Below are positions 29,903-35,837 of a DNA stretch of 35,837 nucleotides, piece after piece (positions within the stretch are counted from its first letter, which is position 1; each line of letters starts with the position of its first letter). Both the position numbers and the translations under genes were made by a program. The stretch spans positions 1 to 35,837 of the forward strand of contig JALUVF010000117.1 of assembly GCA_027020915.1 (NCBI GenBank), written 5' to 3'. The notes beneath the pieces are model-generated. The model ran no database searches. It saw nothing but the letters and a program-made list of their open reading frames with translations, and was not told the origin of the DNA. Source of the DNA: a bacterium. GTDB taxonomy: Bacteria > Thermosulfidibacterota > Thermosulfidibacteria > Thermosulfidibacterales > B14-G1.

Positions 29903-30085
29903 ATGGCTAAAGAGAAGCTTTCACCAAAACAGCATGAGAAAGAGGCTCCGCCCACTGTGAAGGTGAAGCTTTTGAAACCCCACGAGCACGAAGGGAGAAA
30001 GTACGACAAGGGCAAGGTGATTGAGGTGCGGCAGGATCAGGCCCAGAGGCTGAAGGCGTGGGGCGTGGCGGAGATGCTGGATTAA
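29903..30085 (+). CDS. Small Mu gp38-like protein
   Basis: This 60-residue protein has the core VKLLKPHEHEGRKYDKGKVI, then EVRQDQAQRLKAWGVAEM, resembling short DUF2635/DUF7210-like proteins found in the same position. The N-terminal 18 residues are polar. GAGGAGGG precedes the ATG. Function is unknown. Confidence 0.72.
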   Translation: MAKEKLSPKQHEKEAPPTVKVKLLKPHEHEGRKYDKGKVIEVRQDQAQRLKAWGVAEMLD

Positions 30086-30099
30086 AGGAGGAATGAGAC

Positions 30100-30831
30100 A
30101 TGGCTGGTTTTTTAGGAAAGGGAGAAGTTTACATCGACAGGGACCTTCAGGGGCAGTATCTGCCCATCGGCAATGCCGTCAAGTTCGCCATCGCCGAGAC
30201 GGAGGCCGACGTCAAGGAGCGAGTCAGCCGCAGGGTTGACACCTACGGCCAGGCCCTGGACAGGGTGGCTTTGCCCAAACCCGCCAAGATCACCATTGAG
30301 CTCAACGAGATCGACGCCAAGAACCTGGCCGTGGCCCTGCGGGGAACCATAGAGGAAGTGACAGACAATGGCTCTGTCACGGGAGAAGACGTTACGGCGG
30401 CCCTGGATGCCTATGTGAAACTGGCCCACGACGGCATAGACGAGAGCACCGTGGTGGTCACCGACAGCACGGGCGCCACCACATACACCAAGGATGTGGA
30501 CTACGAGATTCGGGGATCGGTGGGGCTGCTCAAGGCCCTCTCGGGCGGGGCTATTACCGATGGTCAGGCCTTGAAGGTGGACTATCAGTACAACGAGACC
30601 TGCAAAAAGATCCTGGGTTCCAAGAAGACCGAAATAGAAGGGGCCTTGATCCTGGAAGGTGTCAACATGGCCAACTCCAAGGCCTGCAGGGTCTATGTCT
30701 GGCAGGCGAGACTCATGCCCACCAGCGAGGTGGACTTCCTTTCCGAGGACTTCACCAGCATCACCCTGGAAGGCACCCTCCTCACCCCTGCCAACAAGAC
30801 GGAACCCTACGAAGTGAGGTACGTGGAGTAA
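30100..30831 (+). CDS. Major tail (tube) protein
   Basis: This 243-residue beta-rich protein (GNAVKFAIAETEADVKERVS, then TIELNEIDAKNLAVALRGTI, and LEGTLLTPANKTEPYEVRY at the end) is placed directly before the chaperone and tape-measure genes. It is recognised as a siphovirus-type tail tube protein of B3/D3112-like transposable phages by position and overall pattern. A variable insertion (about residues 85-165) probably faces outward. No tail sheath gene precedes it, so the tail is non-contractile. Confidence 0.8.
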   Translation: MAGFLGKGEVYIDRDLQGQYLPIGNAVKFAIAETEADVKERVSRRVDTYGQALDRVALPKPAKITIELNEIDAKNLAVALRGTIEEVTDNGSVTGEDVTAALDAYVKLAHDGIDESTVVVTDSTGATTYTKDVDYEIRGSVGLLKALSGGAITDGQALKVDYQYNETCKKILGSKKTEIEGALILEGVNMANSKACRVYVWQARLMPTSEVDFLSEDFTSITLEGTLLTPANKTEPYEVRYVE

Positions 30832-30835
30832 TCCC

Positions 30836-31165
30836 ATGAGGATGAGCAAGAAGGTGCGCCTGGGCGACAGAGAAGTTGTTGTTTCTGAGCTCACCGTGGC
30901 CCAGGTGCGCCAGCTCCTGGAAGAGCTGGAAAGGCCCGGAGAGGTCCATGTCCTGGACATGATGTTCAAGGACGCCCCGGCCCAGGCACTGGCCATGAGT
31001 ACGGGGCTGAGTTTTGAGGATCTTGAGCAGTATTCCCCCAGCGAGCTTGAGCCTTTGAAAAAGGCCTTTTTAGAGACCAACCCTTTTTTCGTGAAGCTGA
31101 TAGAGGATCTGGCCAGGATTGGGCAGGAAGTGTTGAAAGAATCGAGCGAGGGCTCTGCTGGCTAG
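30836..31165 (+). CDS. Tail assembly chaperone (G-like)
   Basis: This 109-residue helical protein (VVVSELTVAQVRQLLEELER, then LEPLKKAFLETNPFFVKLIE) lies between tube and tape measure, where lambda G/GT-type chaperones are encoded. These proteins coat the tape measure during tail growth. A second short frame follows (31168-31260), typical of G/GT arrangements. Confidence 0.75.
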   Translation: MRMSKKVRLGDREVVVSELTVAQVRQLLEELERPGEVHVLDMMFKDAPAQALAMSTGLSFEDLEQYSPSELEPLKKAFLETNPFFVKLIEDLARIGQEVLKESSEGSAG

Positions 31166-31167
31166 TG

Positions 31168-31260
31168 ATGATGGGCCACTGTCGGCCCTGGGAATATGGT
31201 TTTAGCTGGTTCGTGAAGGCCCTGGATATCACCCAGGGGTTACTTAAGAAGAGCCGTTAG
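31168..31260 (+). CDS. Short second-frame tail chaperone part (T-like)
   Basis: A 30-codon frame (MMGHCRPWEYGFSWFVKALD and ten more residues) starts 2 bases after the chaperone stop. The same frame is open upstream across the last 13 codons of the chaperone gene, so a -1 frameshift could give a G-T fusion, as in lambda. No classical slippery heptamer is seen. Separate translation from ATG 31168 is the alternative. Trp/Phe content and position support a real chaperone tail. Confidence 0.55.
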   Translation: MMGHCRPWEYGFSWFVKALDITQGLLKKSR

Positions 31261-31515
31261 GCCGGCCAGAGCAACGTACACGATCACCCCCAGGATGCAC
31301 AGAAGGATAAAGCCCGAGAACAGATAAATCAGCAAGGTATCCAGGGACGAGAATAAGCGTTTCTGGGTGGCCTCGGGGAGCAGGAAACTGAAAACCACCA
31401 GAGACATGAAGATCAGGAGAAACCAGCCCACTATTCGGGCCTTCAGGGGAGGCTTCTTAGGGGGCACGAGCCCCTGGGACCTGGGCGGCTGCTTATGAGG
31501 AGGAAACCCGTTCAT
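31240..31515 (-). CDS. Two-helix membrane protein on the opposite strand, possible superinfection-exclusion cargo
   Basis: The 300-base gap between chaperone and tape measure on the plus strand carries this 91-residue minus-strand frame. It has a proline-rich basic N-terminus (PPRSQGLVPPKKPPLKARI), a first membrane helix VGWFLLIFMSLVVFSFLL (about 38-57) and a second LLIYLFSGFILLCILGVIVY (about 65-85). Basic residues before the first helix put both ends in the cytoplasm. No ribosome site precedes ATG 31515. TTGCCC-17-TATTCT ending about 9 bases upstream would give a leaderless transcript. Such small membrane morons often block entry of related phages. Unrecognised by family. Confidence 0.55.
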   Translation of the reverse strand: MNGFPPHKQPPRSQGLVPPKKPPLKARIVGWFLLIFMSLVVFSFLLPEATQKRLFSSLDTLLIYLFSGFILLCILGVIVYVALAGLTALLK

Positions 31516-31564
31516 AGTTTTAGAATAAGCCGGTTGAGCAACCAGGGCAAGGCAGGTCAGTGAG

Positions 31565-34500
31565 ATGGCTTGGGTGAGCGCATTGGACATTGTGATCCGG
31601 GTGAAGCCCGAGGGCGGCATAGCCATTCGGCGCCTGGAGAAAGACGTCAAGGGTACCCTGGGCCGCATCCGTGTGGAGGGCCAAAAAACCTCCAGGGGCT
31701 TGAGACACGCCTTCGAAGTGCTGCAGTTTCGGCCCTTGAAAGATGTGGAGAGGGATATCCGCAGGATCCAGGCAGCCTATGCCCGCCTGAAGCGCTCTGG
31801 CCAGCTGACAGACAGGGAGCTCTACAAGGCCCAGTTCCAGATGAAAACCCAAATAGCCGCCCTGCGGGCAGAAACCAACGGATGGTCCAATGCCCTGGCC
31901 CGGGCCAAGATGGGCCTGTTGGGCCTGGCGGCGGCGGGATATTCCGTGGTCAAGGTCTTTGGGGCTTACGAACGGTACACCCAGCGCATGGCCGAGGTTT
32001 ACACCCTGGTGGATGTTTCCCGGGAGAAGTTTGCCGGATTTTCCAGGGAGATCCTGGAGATGACAAAGCGCATTCCCCAGAGCGCTGAAGAGCTGGCCGC
32101 CGCAGAGTACGACATCATCTCTTCAGGGGTTGCTCTGACCAAATCCACACGGGTTCTGGAGCTTTCGGCCAAGGCGGCTGTGGCAGGGGTGACGGATACC
32201 AAGACAGCCGTGAGGGCGGGCCTGGGGGTGCTCAATGCCTATGGCATGGGAGTGGAGCAATTGGGGCATGTTTACGATGTCCTTTTTGAAACGGTACGCC
32301 AGGGCGTAACCACCTTCCCGGAGCTGTCGCAATATCTGGGCGAAGTCTTACCCGTGGCCACGGCGGCCAAGGTGAATTTCGAGTCTCTGGCGGCTTCCAT
32401 AGCCGTGATGACCAAGGCGGGCATGAGGACTCCCATAGCCACCACGGCCCTTATGGGTGCCATAAGGGCCCTGTCGGTTCCGGCTCCCGAAGCCCGGAAG
32501 AAGTTTGAGGAGCTGGGCATCACCTGGAAAGGCCTCATCCCCACCCTGGAAGAGCTGAAGAAGCGAGCCTTAAGCATGGAGCAGTTGCGGGCCCTCATTC
32601 CTGACGTGAGGGCCATGAACGGCGTTATCACCCTCCTGAACCATCTGGAAGAACTGAAGAAAACCCTGGGAGACATGAAAGAAGCCAGTGGAGCTATGGA
32701 GACGGCATACGGGAAAATGGCGGATACTCCAGCCAACAAGATCAGGCTTTTCAGGAACGCTTTAGGGGAACTTCAGATACAGATGGGAGGTTTCATATCC
32801 GGATCGCTGCTTCCTGTGGTGAAGATTCTGGGGTTGTTTGTGGGAGGGATAAACGAGTCCGACGCTGCCACCAGGACCCTGATAAAGGTGCTCACCATTG
32901 GCATGGGAGCATTTGCTCTCTGGCGCCTTGGCTTGAACAACCTTGTTTTTGGGTTGAGGGGGCTGGCCCTGGAGGCCAGGGCTGCTGCGGCGTCCCTGGG
33001 GGCTGTGGGGGTGGCGTTGGGAATGATGAATGTTGCCTACGCCGCTGTTGAAGTGGGGCGTCTGGTCTATCAGCTCAACGAATACAGGAAGGCCCTATCC
33101 AGTTTAAGGGAGAGTCGGGACTACTGGAGGACCCAGGCCGAATCCCAAAAGGACTTCGCCCATGTGGAGATCAAGACGCAAAAGGAGCTGAAGAGGCTTA
33201 CGGATGAAGAGATAGCCCAGTATAGAAGGCGCCTGGCAGGGGCTATCAGGTATTACGGCTTTCTGAAGGCGTCCCTCAGTGCCCAGGCCGCCGAGACGGA
33301 TTGGCTGGGCAGAAAAACCCAGGCGGCCAAGGAGGCGGAGGAGAGACTCAAAGAACTGACAAAGCAGGAAGAAGCGTACATCCGGGCGGCCCGGGAGCTA
33401 CAGAAAACCTCTCCCAAGGCAGTGGCAAAGTTCTTCGATGCTGCAAAGCTGGCCTCCCATTGGAAGGCTCTGGCCGACGCCCGGGAGAAAGCGTTTCAGG
33501 GGCTGGGCAAGTCTGTCCAGGGGTTGATGCAAAGCTATCACCTCCAGGAGAAGGAGCTGGAGATCGCCCTGGCCGGGGCTGAGAAGGAAAAGGCTATGAA
33601 TGCCCTGAGGGCCAGAACTTACAACGAGCTTACGGTGAAGATCCTCAATTTCTACACGGAGCGCTCCAGGGCCTTGGATGCATATCTGGAGGAGCTGGAC
33701 CGAGAGGCCCAGAAGGAAGGGGCCAACGCCCAGGAGATCCAGATGTATCAGGAACAGATCCTGGCGGCCAAGGTGAAGACGGCCCAGGCAGCCAGGGCGG
33801 CCATCGTTTCGGCCCTTGATGAAGCTCTGAATAAGGAGCGGCAATACACGCAAGACATCCAGAACCTGAACCGACAGATTGCATCGGCCCAGGCAGACCT
33901 GGAGAGTCAGCTCAGGGATCTCAGGAGGTCTCGCATGACCCAGGAGGAGGCCCAGGCCGACAAAATGAAGGAAGCCTGGGAGAAACTCTCCAGGGCTCAG
34001 GCAGCCCAGGCCGAAGGCAGCTATGAGCTGGCCAAGAAGTACTACAGTGATGCCCAGAGGCTTTTCGGCGATGTGGCCAGGTCCACCAAAGACGAGGGGG
34101 TATTCAAGCGGGCATATGGAGGATTTGAAGAAGCGGGACGGGGCACTATCCGGGTGTTGGAAGATATGCGGGCCGAAAAGCAGAGGGCCCTGGATGGGCT
34201 GCGTGAGAGCATGGCCGGTCTGGGCCAGATCCTGAAGAATCTCAACACTAAGCTCGGGGAGTTTGCCAAGGAGCTGACGTCCATCCCCCAGGAGCGAAAG
34301 GCCCAGATCCTCTTTGGGGCCGTGGGGCTGGATGAGATCAAGGCCGAGTACGATGCCATCCGGGATAAGACCGTTACGGTGAAGGTGCGCCAGCAGACTG
34401 AAGAGACCCATGCCGCAGGGGGGCTGGTGGGCCTCAGGAGATTTGTATCGGGAGGCAAGGTGCCGGGGTGGGGTTGGAAGGACTCGGTAAAGGCCCTGCT

Positions 34501-34798
34501 TACCCCTGGCGAGTACGTCCACAATGTGAAGAGCGTGGCTTATTACGGGGTGCAGGCCATGCAGGCAATAAACAGGCGACTCATTCCCAGGGAGGCCCTC
34601 TGGAGCTTACTCCCGGGGGTGAAGGTGAATGTTCCGGCGCTGCCGCCCAACGTGCAGACCTCTTCTGTCTCTCATAGGGAAGTCCACGTCCACCTGTCTG
34701 TTCCCCAGGTGGCGGCGGTGGGCCCCAGGGCTAGGAGGCTCCTGGAGGAGCTGGGAGAGGAGATCGCCCTGGCGGTGGCCAGGGGTGAGGTGTTGTGA
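31565..34798 (+). CDS. Tail tape measure protein (TP901 core type)
   Basis: This 1077-residue protein sets tail length by extending inside the tube. The TP901-type core is at about residues 180-330 (EYDIISSGVALTKSTRVLEL, then AVRAGLGVLNAYGMGVEQLG and ASIAVMTKAGMRTPIATTAL). Hydrophobic helices at about 435-500 may form the membrane-passage segment, and long coiled coils run from 510 to 950. The C-terminus is glycine-rich (GGLVGLRRFVSGGKVPGWGW). With the usual relation of about 0.15 nm per residue the tail would be about 160 nm. ATG 31565 follows weak GGCAGG. Confidence 0.92.
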   Translation: MAWVSALDIVIRVKPEGGIAIRRLEKDVKGTLGRIRVEGQKTSRGLRHAFEVLQFRPLKDVERDIRRIQAAYARLKRSGQLTDRELYKAQFQMKTQIAALRAETNGWSNALARAKMGLLGLAAAGYSVVKVFGAYERYTQRMAEVYTLVDVSREKFAGFSREILEMTKRIPQSAEELAAAEYDIISSGVALTKSTRVLELSAKAAVAGVTDTKTAVRAGLGVLNAYGMGVEQLGHVYDVLFETVRQGVTTFPELSQYLGEVLPVATAAKVNFESLAASIAVMTKAGMRTPIATTALMGAIRALSVPAPEARKKFEELGITWKGLIPTLEELKKRALSMEQLRALIPDVRAMNGVITLLNHLEELKKTLGDMKEASGAMETAYGKMADTPANKIRLFRNALGELQIQMGGFISGSLLPVVKILGLFVGGINESDAATRTLIKVLTIGMGAFALWRLGLNNLVFGLRGLALEARAAAASLGAVGVALGMMNVAYAAVEVGRLVYQLNEYRKALSSLRESRDYWRTQAESQKDFAHVEIKTQKELKRLTDEEIAQYRRRLAGAIRYYGFLKASLSAQAAETDWLGRKTQAAKEAEERLKELTKQEEAYIRAARELQKTSPKAVAKFFDAAKLASHWKALADAREKAFQGLGKSVQGLMQSYHLQEKELEIALAGAEKEKAMNALRARTYNELTVKILNFYTERSRALDAYLEELDREAQKEGANAQEIQMYQEQILAAKVKTAQAARAAIVSALDEALNKERQYTQDIQNLNRQIASAQADLESQLRDLRRSRMTQEEAQADKMKEAWEKLSRAQAAQAEGSYELAKKYYSDAQRLFGDVARSTKDEGVFKRAYGGFEEAGRGTIRVLEDMRAEKQRALDGLRESMAGLGQILKNLNTKLGEFAKELTSIPQERKAQILFGAVGLDEIKAEYDAIRDKTVTVKVRQQTEETHAAGGLVGLRRFVSGGKVPGWGWKDSVKALLTPGEYVHNVKSVAYYGVQAMQAINRRLIPREALWSLLPGVKVNVPALPPNVQTSSVSHREVHVHLSVPQVAAVGPRARRLLEELGEEIALAVARGEVL

Positions 34799-35184
34799 TG
34801 GCCGGCGTGTTGACCTTCACCTACGGCTCTCCCCAGGTGAGCTTTTCCATCCAGGACGTGGCCGAGCTGGGGGAAACCCTGGAGGCTCCCGTGTCCGCCA
34901 GCCGGGACATTACCGGGGCCCAGATCGTTCAGGCTCTGGTTTCGGACAACCTGGAGGTGGGCACAACGCTGCGGTTCACGGGCCGCCTGACCCGGGCGGA
35001 ATACCAGGCCCTGCGCCAGCTGGTGGCCTCGGCGGAGGAAGCCCAGGTGGTGTACCAGCCCGCCGATGAGCCGATTTCCAGCTTTTACGCCCTGGTGCGC
35101 CGGTGCGATGGGACCAACATCATTCCCACCGACTGGATGGACGTGACGGTGGATCTGCTGATTACAAAAACGGAGGTGTCATAA
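34798..35184 (+). CDS. Tail protein following the tape measure
   Basis: This 128-residue beta-rich protein (VLTFTYGSPQVSFSIQDVAE, then QALVSDNLEVGTTLRFTGRL) starts in the tape-measure stop (TGATG). Its placement and size fit a distal tail or tube-adaptor component of B3-like phages, but no specific family is recognised. Confidence 0.65.
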   Translation: MAGVLTFTYGSPQVSFSIQDVAELGETLEAPVSASRDITGAQIVQALVSDNLEVGTTLRFTGRLTRAEYQALRQLVASAEEAQVVYQPADEPISSFYALVRRCDGTNIIPTDWMDVTVDLLITKTEVS

Positions 35185-35823
35185 ATGGGGATACCAGGTA
35201 GAGTTGCGGGCGCCGGCAACAATAGCGTTGCCCGCTATGTTTTGAAAGTAACCTTCTCCCAGGCTCTGTCGGCTCCACCCAACCTGAAGGCCTGGGACGA
35301 TTTCAACGCCAACTCCACGAACCACGCCGTGTTCACCGGCACCACGGGCAACGGCAACATACCCATGATCAGCGCCGTGGCCACCACGGACGCCGCCCCG
35401 GCCAACGCCGATTGGAAACCGGCGGCTCCCACCGCAGGAGGGGCTACCATCAATCGGCTCAAAGGAGACGAGTATTACGTGGTGCTCTCAAATGCGGCGC
35501 CGGCGGCTGGAGAGAGCGTCATGTTCAACCTCTGCTGGGAGATTCCCTCCGACTGCCCCGTCCCCACCACGGACGATCCCGATATCCTGAAAGCCGTCTT
35601 CGTGGTGGAGGTGACCTACAGCGGGGCGCCACCGGTGCTCACCTGGTGGTTCAACGACCTCGACGCCGGTGGCTCCGAGAGCGGGCAGGTCTGGACCCAG
35701 ATCACGCCCGGCGCTTCGGGCAACCAGCTCAAACCCGCCGATGCCGGGTGCAGCTCCAGCTACATCGTGTTGCACAAGCCGCCTTCCGGGGTGGCCGACA
35801 ACCCTGAGCTGTGGGTGGTCTGA
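35185..35823 (+). CDS. Probable tail or baseplate component
   Basis: This 212-residue protein is rich in Ala, Pro, Thr, Gly and Trp, with predicted beta structure (VARYVLKVTFSQALSAPPNL, then AVFVVEVTYSGAPPVLTWWF). I do not recognise the family. GC content is high, like the rest of the tail genes. Its TGA overlaps the ATG of a next frame (MWMAR, 35823-35837) that runs off the right edge, so the tail operon continues. Confidence 0.6.
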   Translation: MGIPGRVAGAGNNSVARYVLKVTFSQALSAPPNLKAWDDFNANSTNHAVFTGTTGNGNIPMISAVATTDAAPANADWKPAAPTAGGATINRLKGDEYYVVLSNAAPAAGESVMFNLCWEIPSDCPVPTTDDPDILKAVFVVEVTYSGAPPVLTWWFNDLDAGGSESGQVWTQITPGASGNQLKPADAGCSSSYIVLHKPPSGVADNPELWVV

Positions 35824-35837
35824 TGTGGATGGCCAGG

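Larger units (their letters stand above)
8055..35837 (+). mobile_element. Mu-like transposable prophage with siphovirus-type tail (right end not in window)
   Basis: The order is leftward repressor, rightward regulators, A transposase, B ATPase, gp16/GemA-like gene, lysis genes, gp26/27/28/29/30-like packaging and portal genes, protease, capsid, gp36/gp37-like connectors and tail, which is the Mu-group layout. No contractile sheath gene is present between the connector genes and the tube, so the tail is probably long and flexible, as in Pseudomonas phages B3 and D3112. The left end is set at the TG at 8055 because the first repeated 20-mer begins 6 bases later, IS homology has just stopped, and transposable phages end in TG/CA. 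The exact base is inferred. At least 27.8 kb is present. Confidence 0.92.

Noticed and set aside
31555..31668. Longer start (up to 31668) for the minus-strand membrane protein
   Set aside because: It would run antisense into the tape measure start; ATG 31515 gives a complete protein with both helices.
33398..34522. Minus-strand open frame of 374 codons
   Set aside because: Antisense to the tape measure coiled-coil region; leucine-rich shadow without ribosome site.

Overview
The window has two parts. Positions 1 to about 8054 are host chromosome, and about 8055 to the right edge (35837) is the left and central part of a Mu-like transposable prophage whose right end lies outside the window. 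Several clues suggest an anaerobic, two-membrane (diderm) bacterium with moderately high GC, for example Synergistota or Desulfobacterota. These are an oxygen-sensitive type LutB-LutA iron-sulfur lactate oxidase fusion, a phage peptide resembling the anaerobic ribonucleotide reductase glycyl-radical motif, and an Rz1-like outer-membrane lipoprotein. The taxonomic guess is weak.

Host part. A partial unknown gene (1-258, minus) is followed by a non-coding stretch and a heavily decayed IS3-family element (773-1696). A minus-strand catabolic cluster comes next, read from right to left: small membrane protein (7491-7745), sodium:solute symporter (6009-7475), metallo-beta-lactamase-fold hydrolase (5275-6006), LutC-like LUD protein (4694-5218), LutB-LutA fusion (2574-4697) and an FCD-type GntR regulator (1693-2433). 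It reads as uptake, possibly hydrolysis, and oxidation of lactate or a related hydroxy-acid. A second copy of the IS left end (7976-8043) lies just before the prophage.

Prophage part. The left end is predicted at TG 8055, with three related about 20-bp sites typical of transposase binding. It is followed by a leftward repressor (8261-8707), a compact two-operator switch with a rightward promoter (8734-8774), small HTH regulators (8824-9768), the MuA-type transposase (11341-14058), the MuB-type ATPase (14009-14902), GemA/gp16-like and small early genes (14906-17390), a lysis region with an M15 peptidase (18751-19212) and an o-spanin-like lipoprotein, and Mu-type packaging genes (gp26, gp27, gp28, gp29 and gp30 homologues, 20679-25421). 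The protease/scaffold gene and lambda-like decoration and major capsid proteins (25685-28558) come next, then Mu gp36/virion morphogenesis/gp37-like connectors, and a non-contractile tail module (tube, assembly chaperone, 1077-residue tape measure and two following tail genes). The phage is therefore a mosaic, siphovirus-like transposable phage.

The most interesting content is cargo carried on the strand opposite to the phage genes at three separate places. These are a SIR2-domain protein (10097-11248), a DUF6978 + DUF1828/DUF1829 two-gene operon with a perfect 17-bp palindrome over its predicted promoter (17402-18691), and a two-helix membrane protein between the tail chaperone and tape measure (31240-31515). 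All three look like lysogenic-conversion or anti-phage genes. Also unusual are helically phased TTTTGAACA arrays at three prophage positions, a 57-residue NrdD-like peptide between terminase and portal, and a transposase with an extra N-terminal DNA-binding domain.
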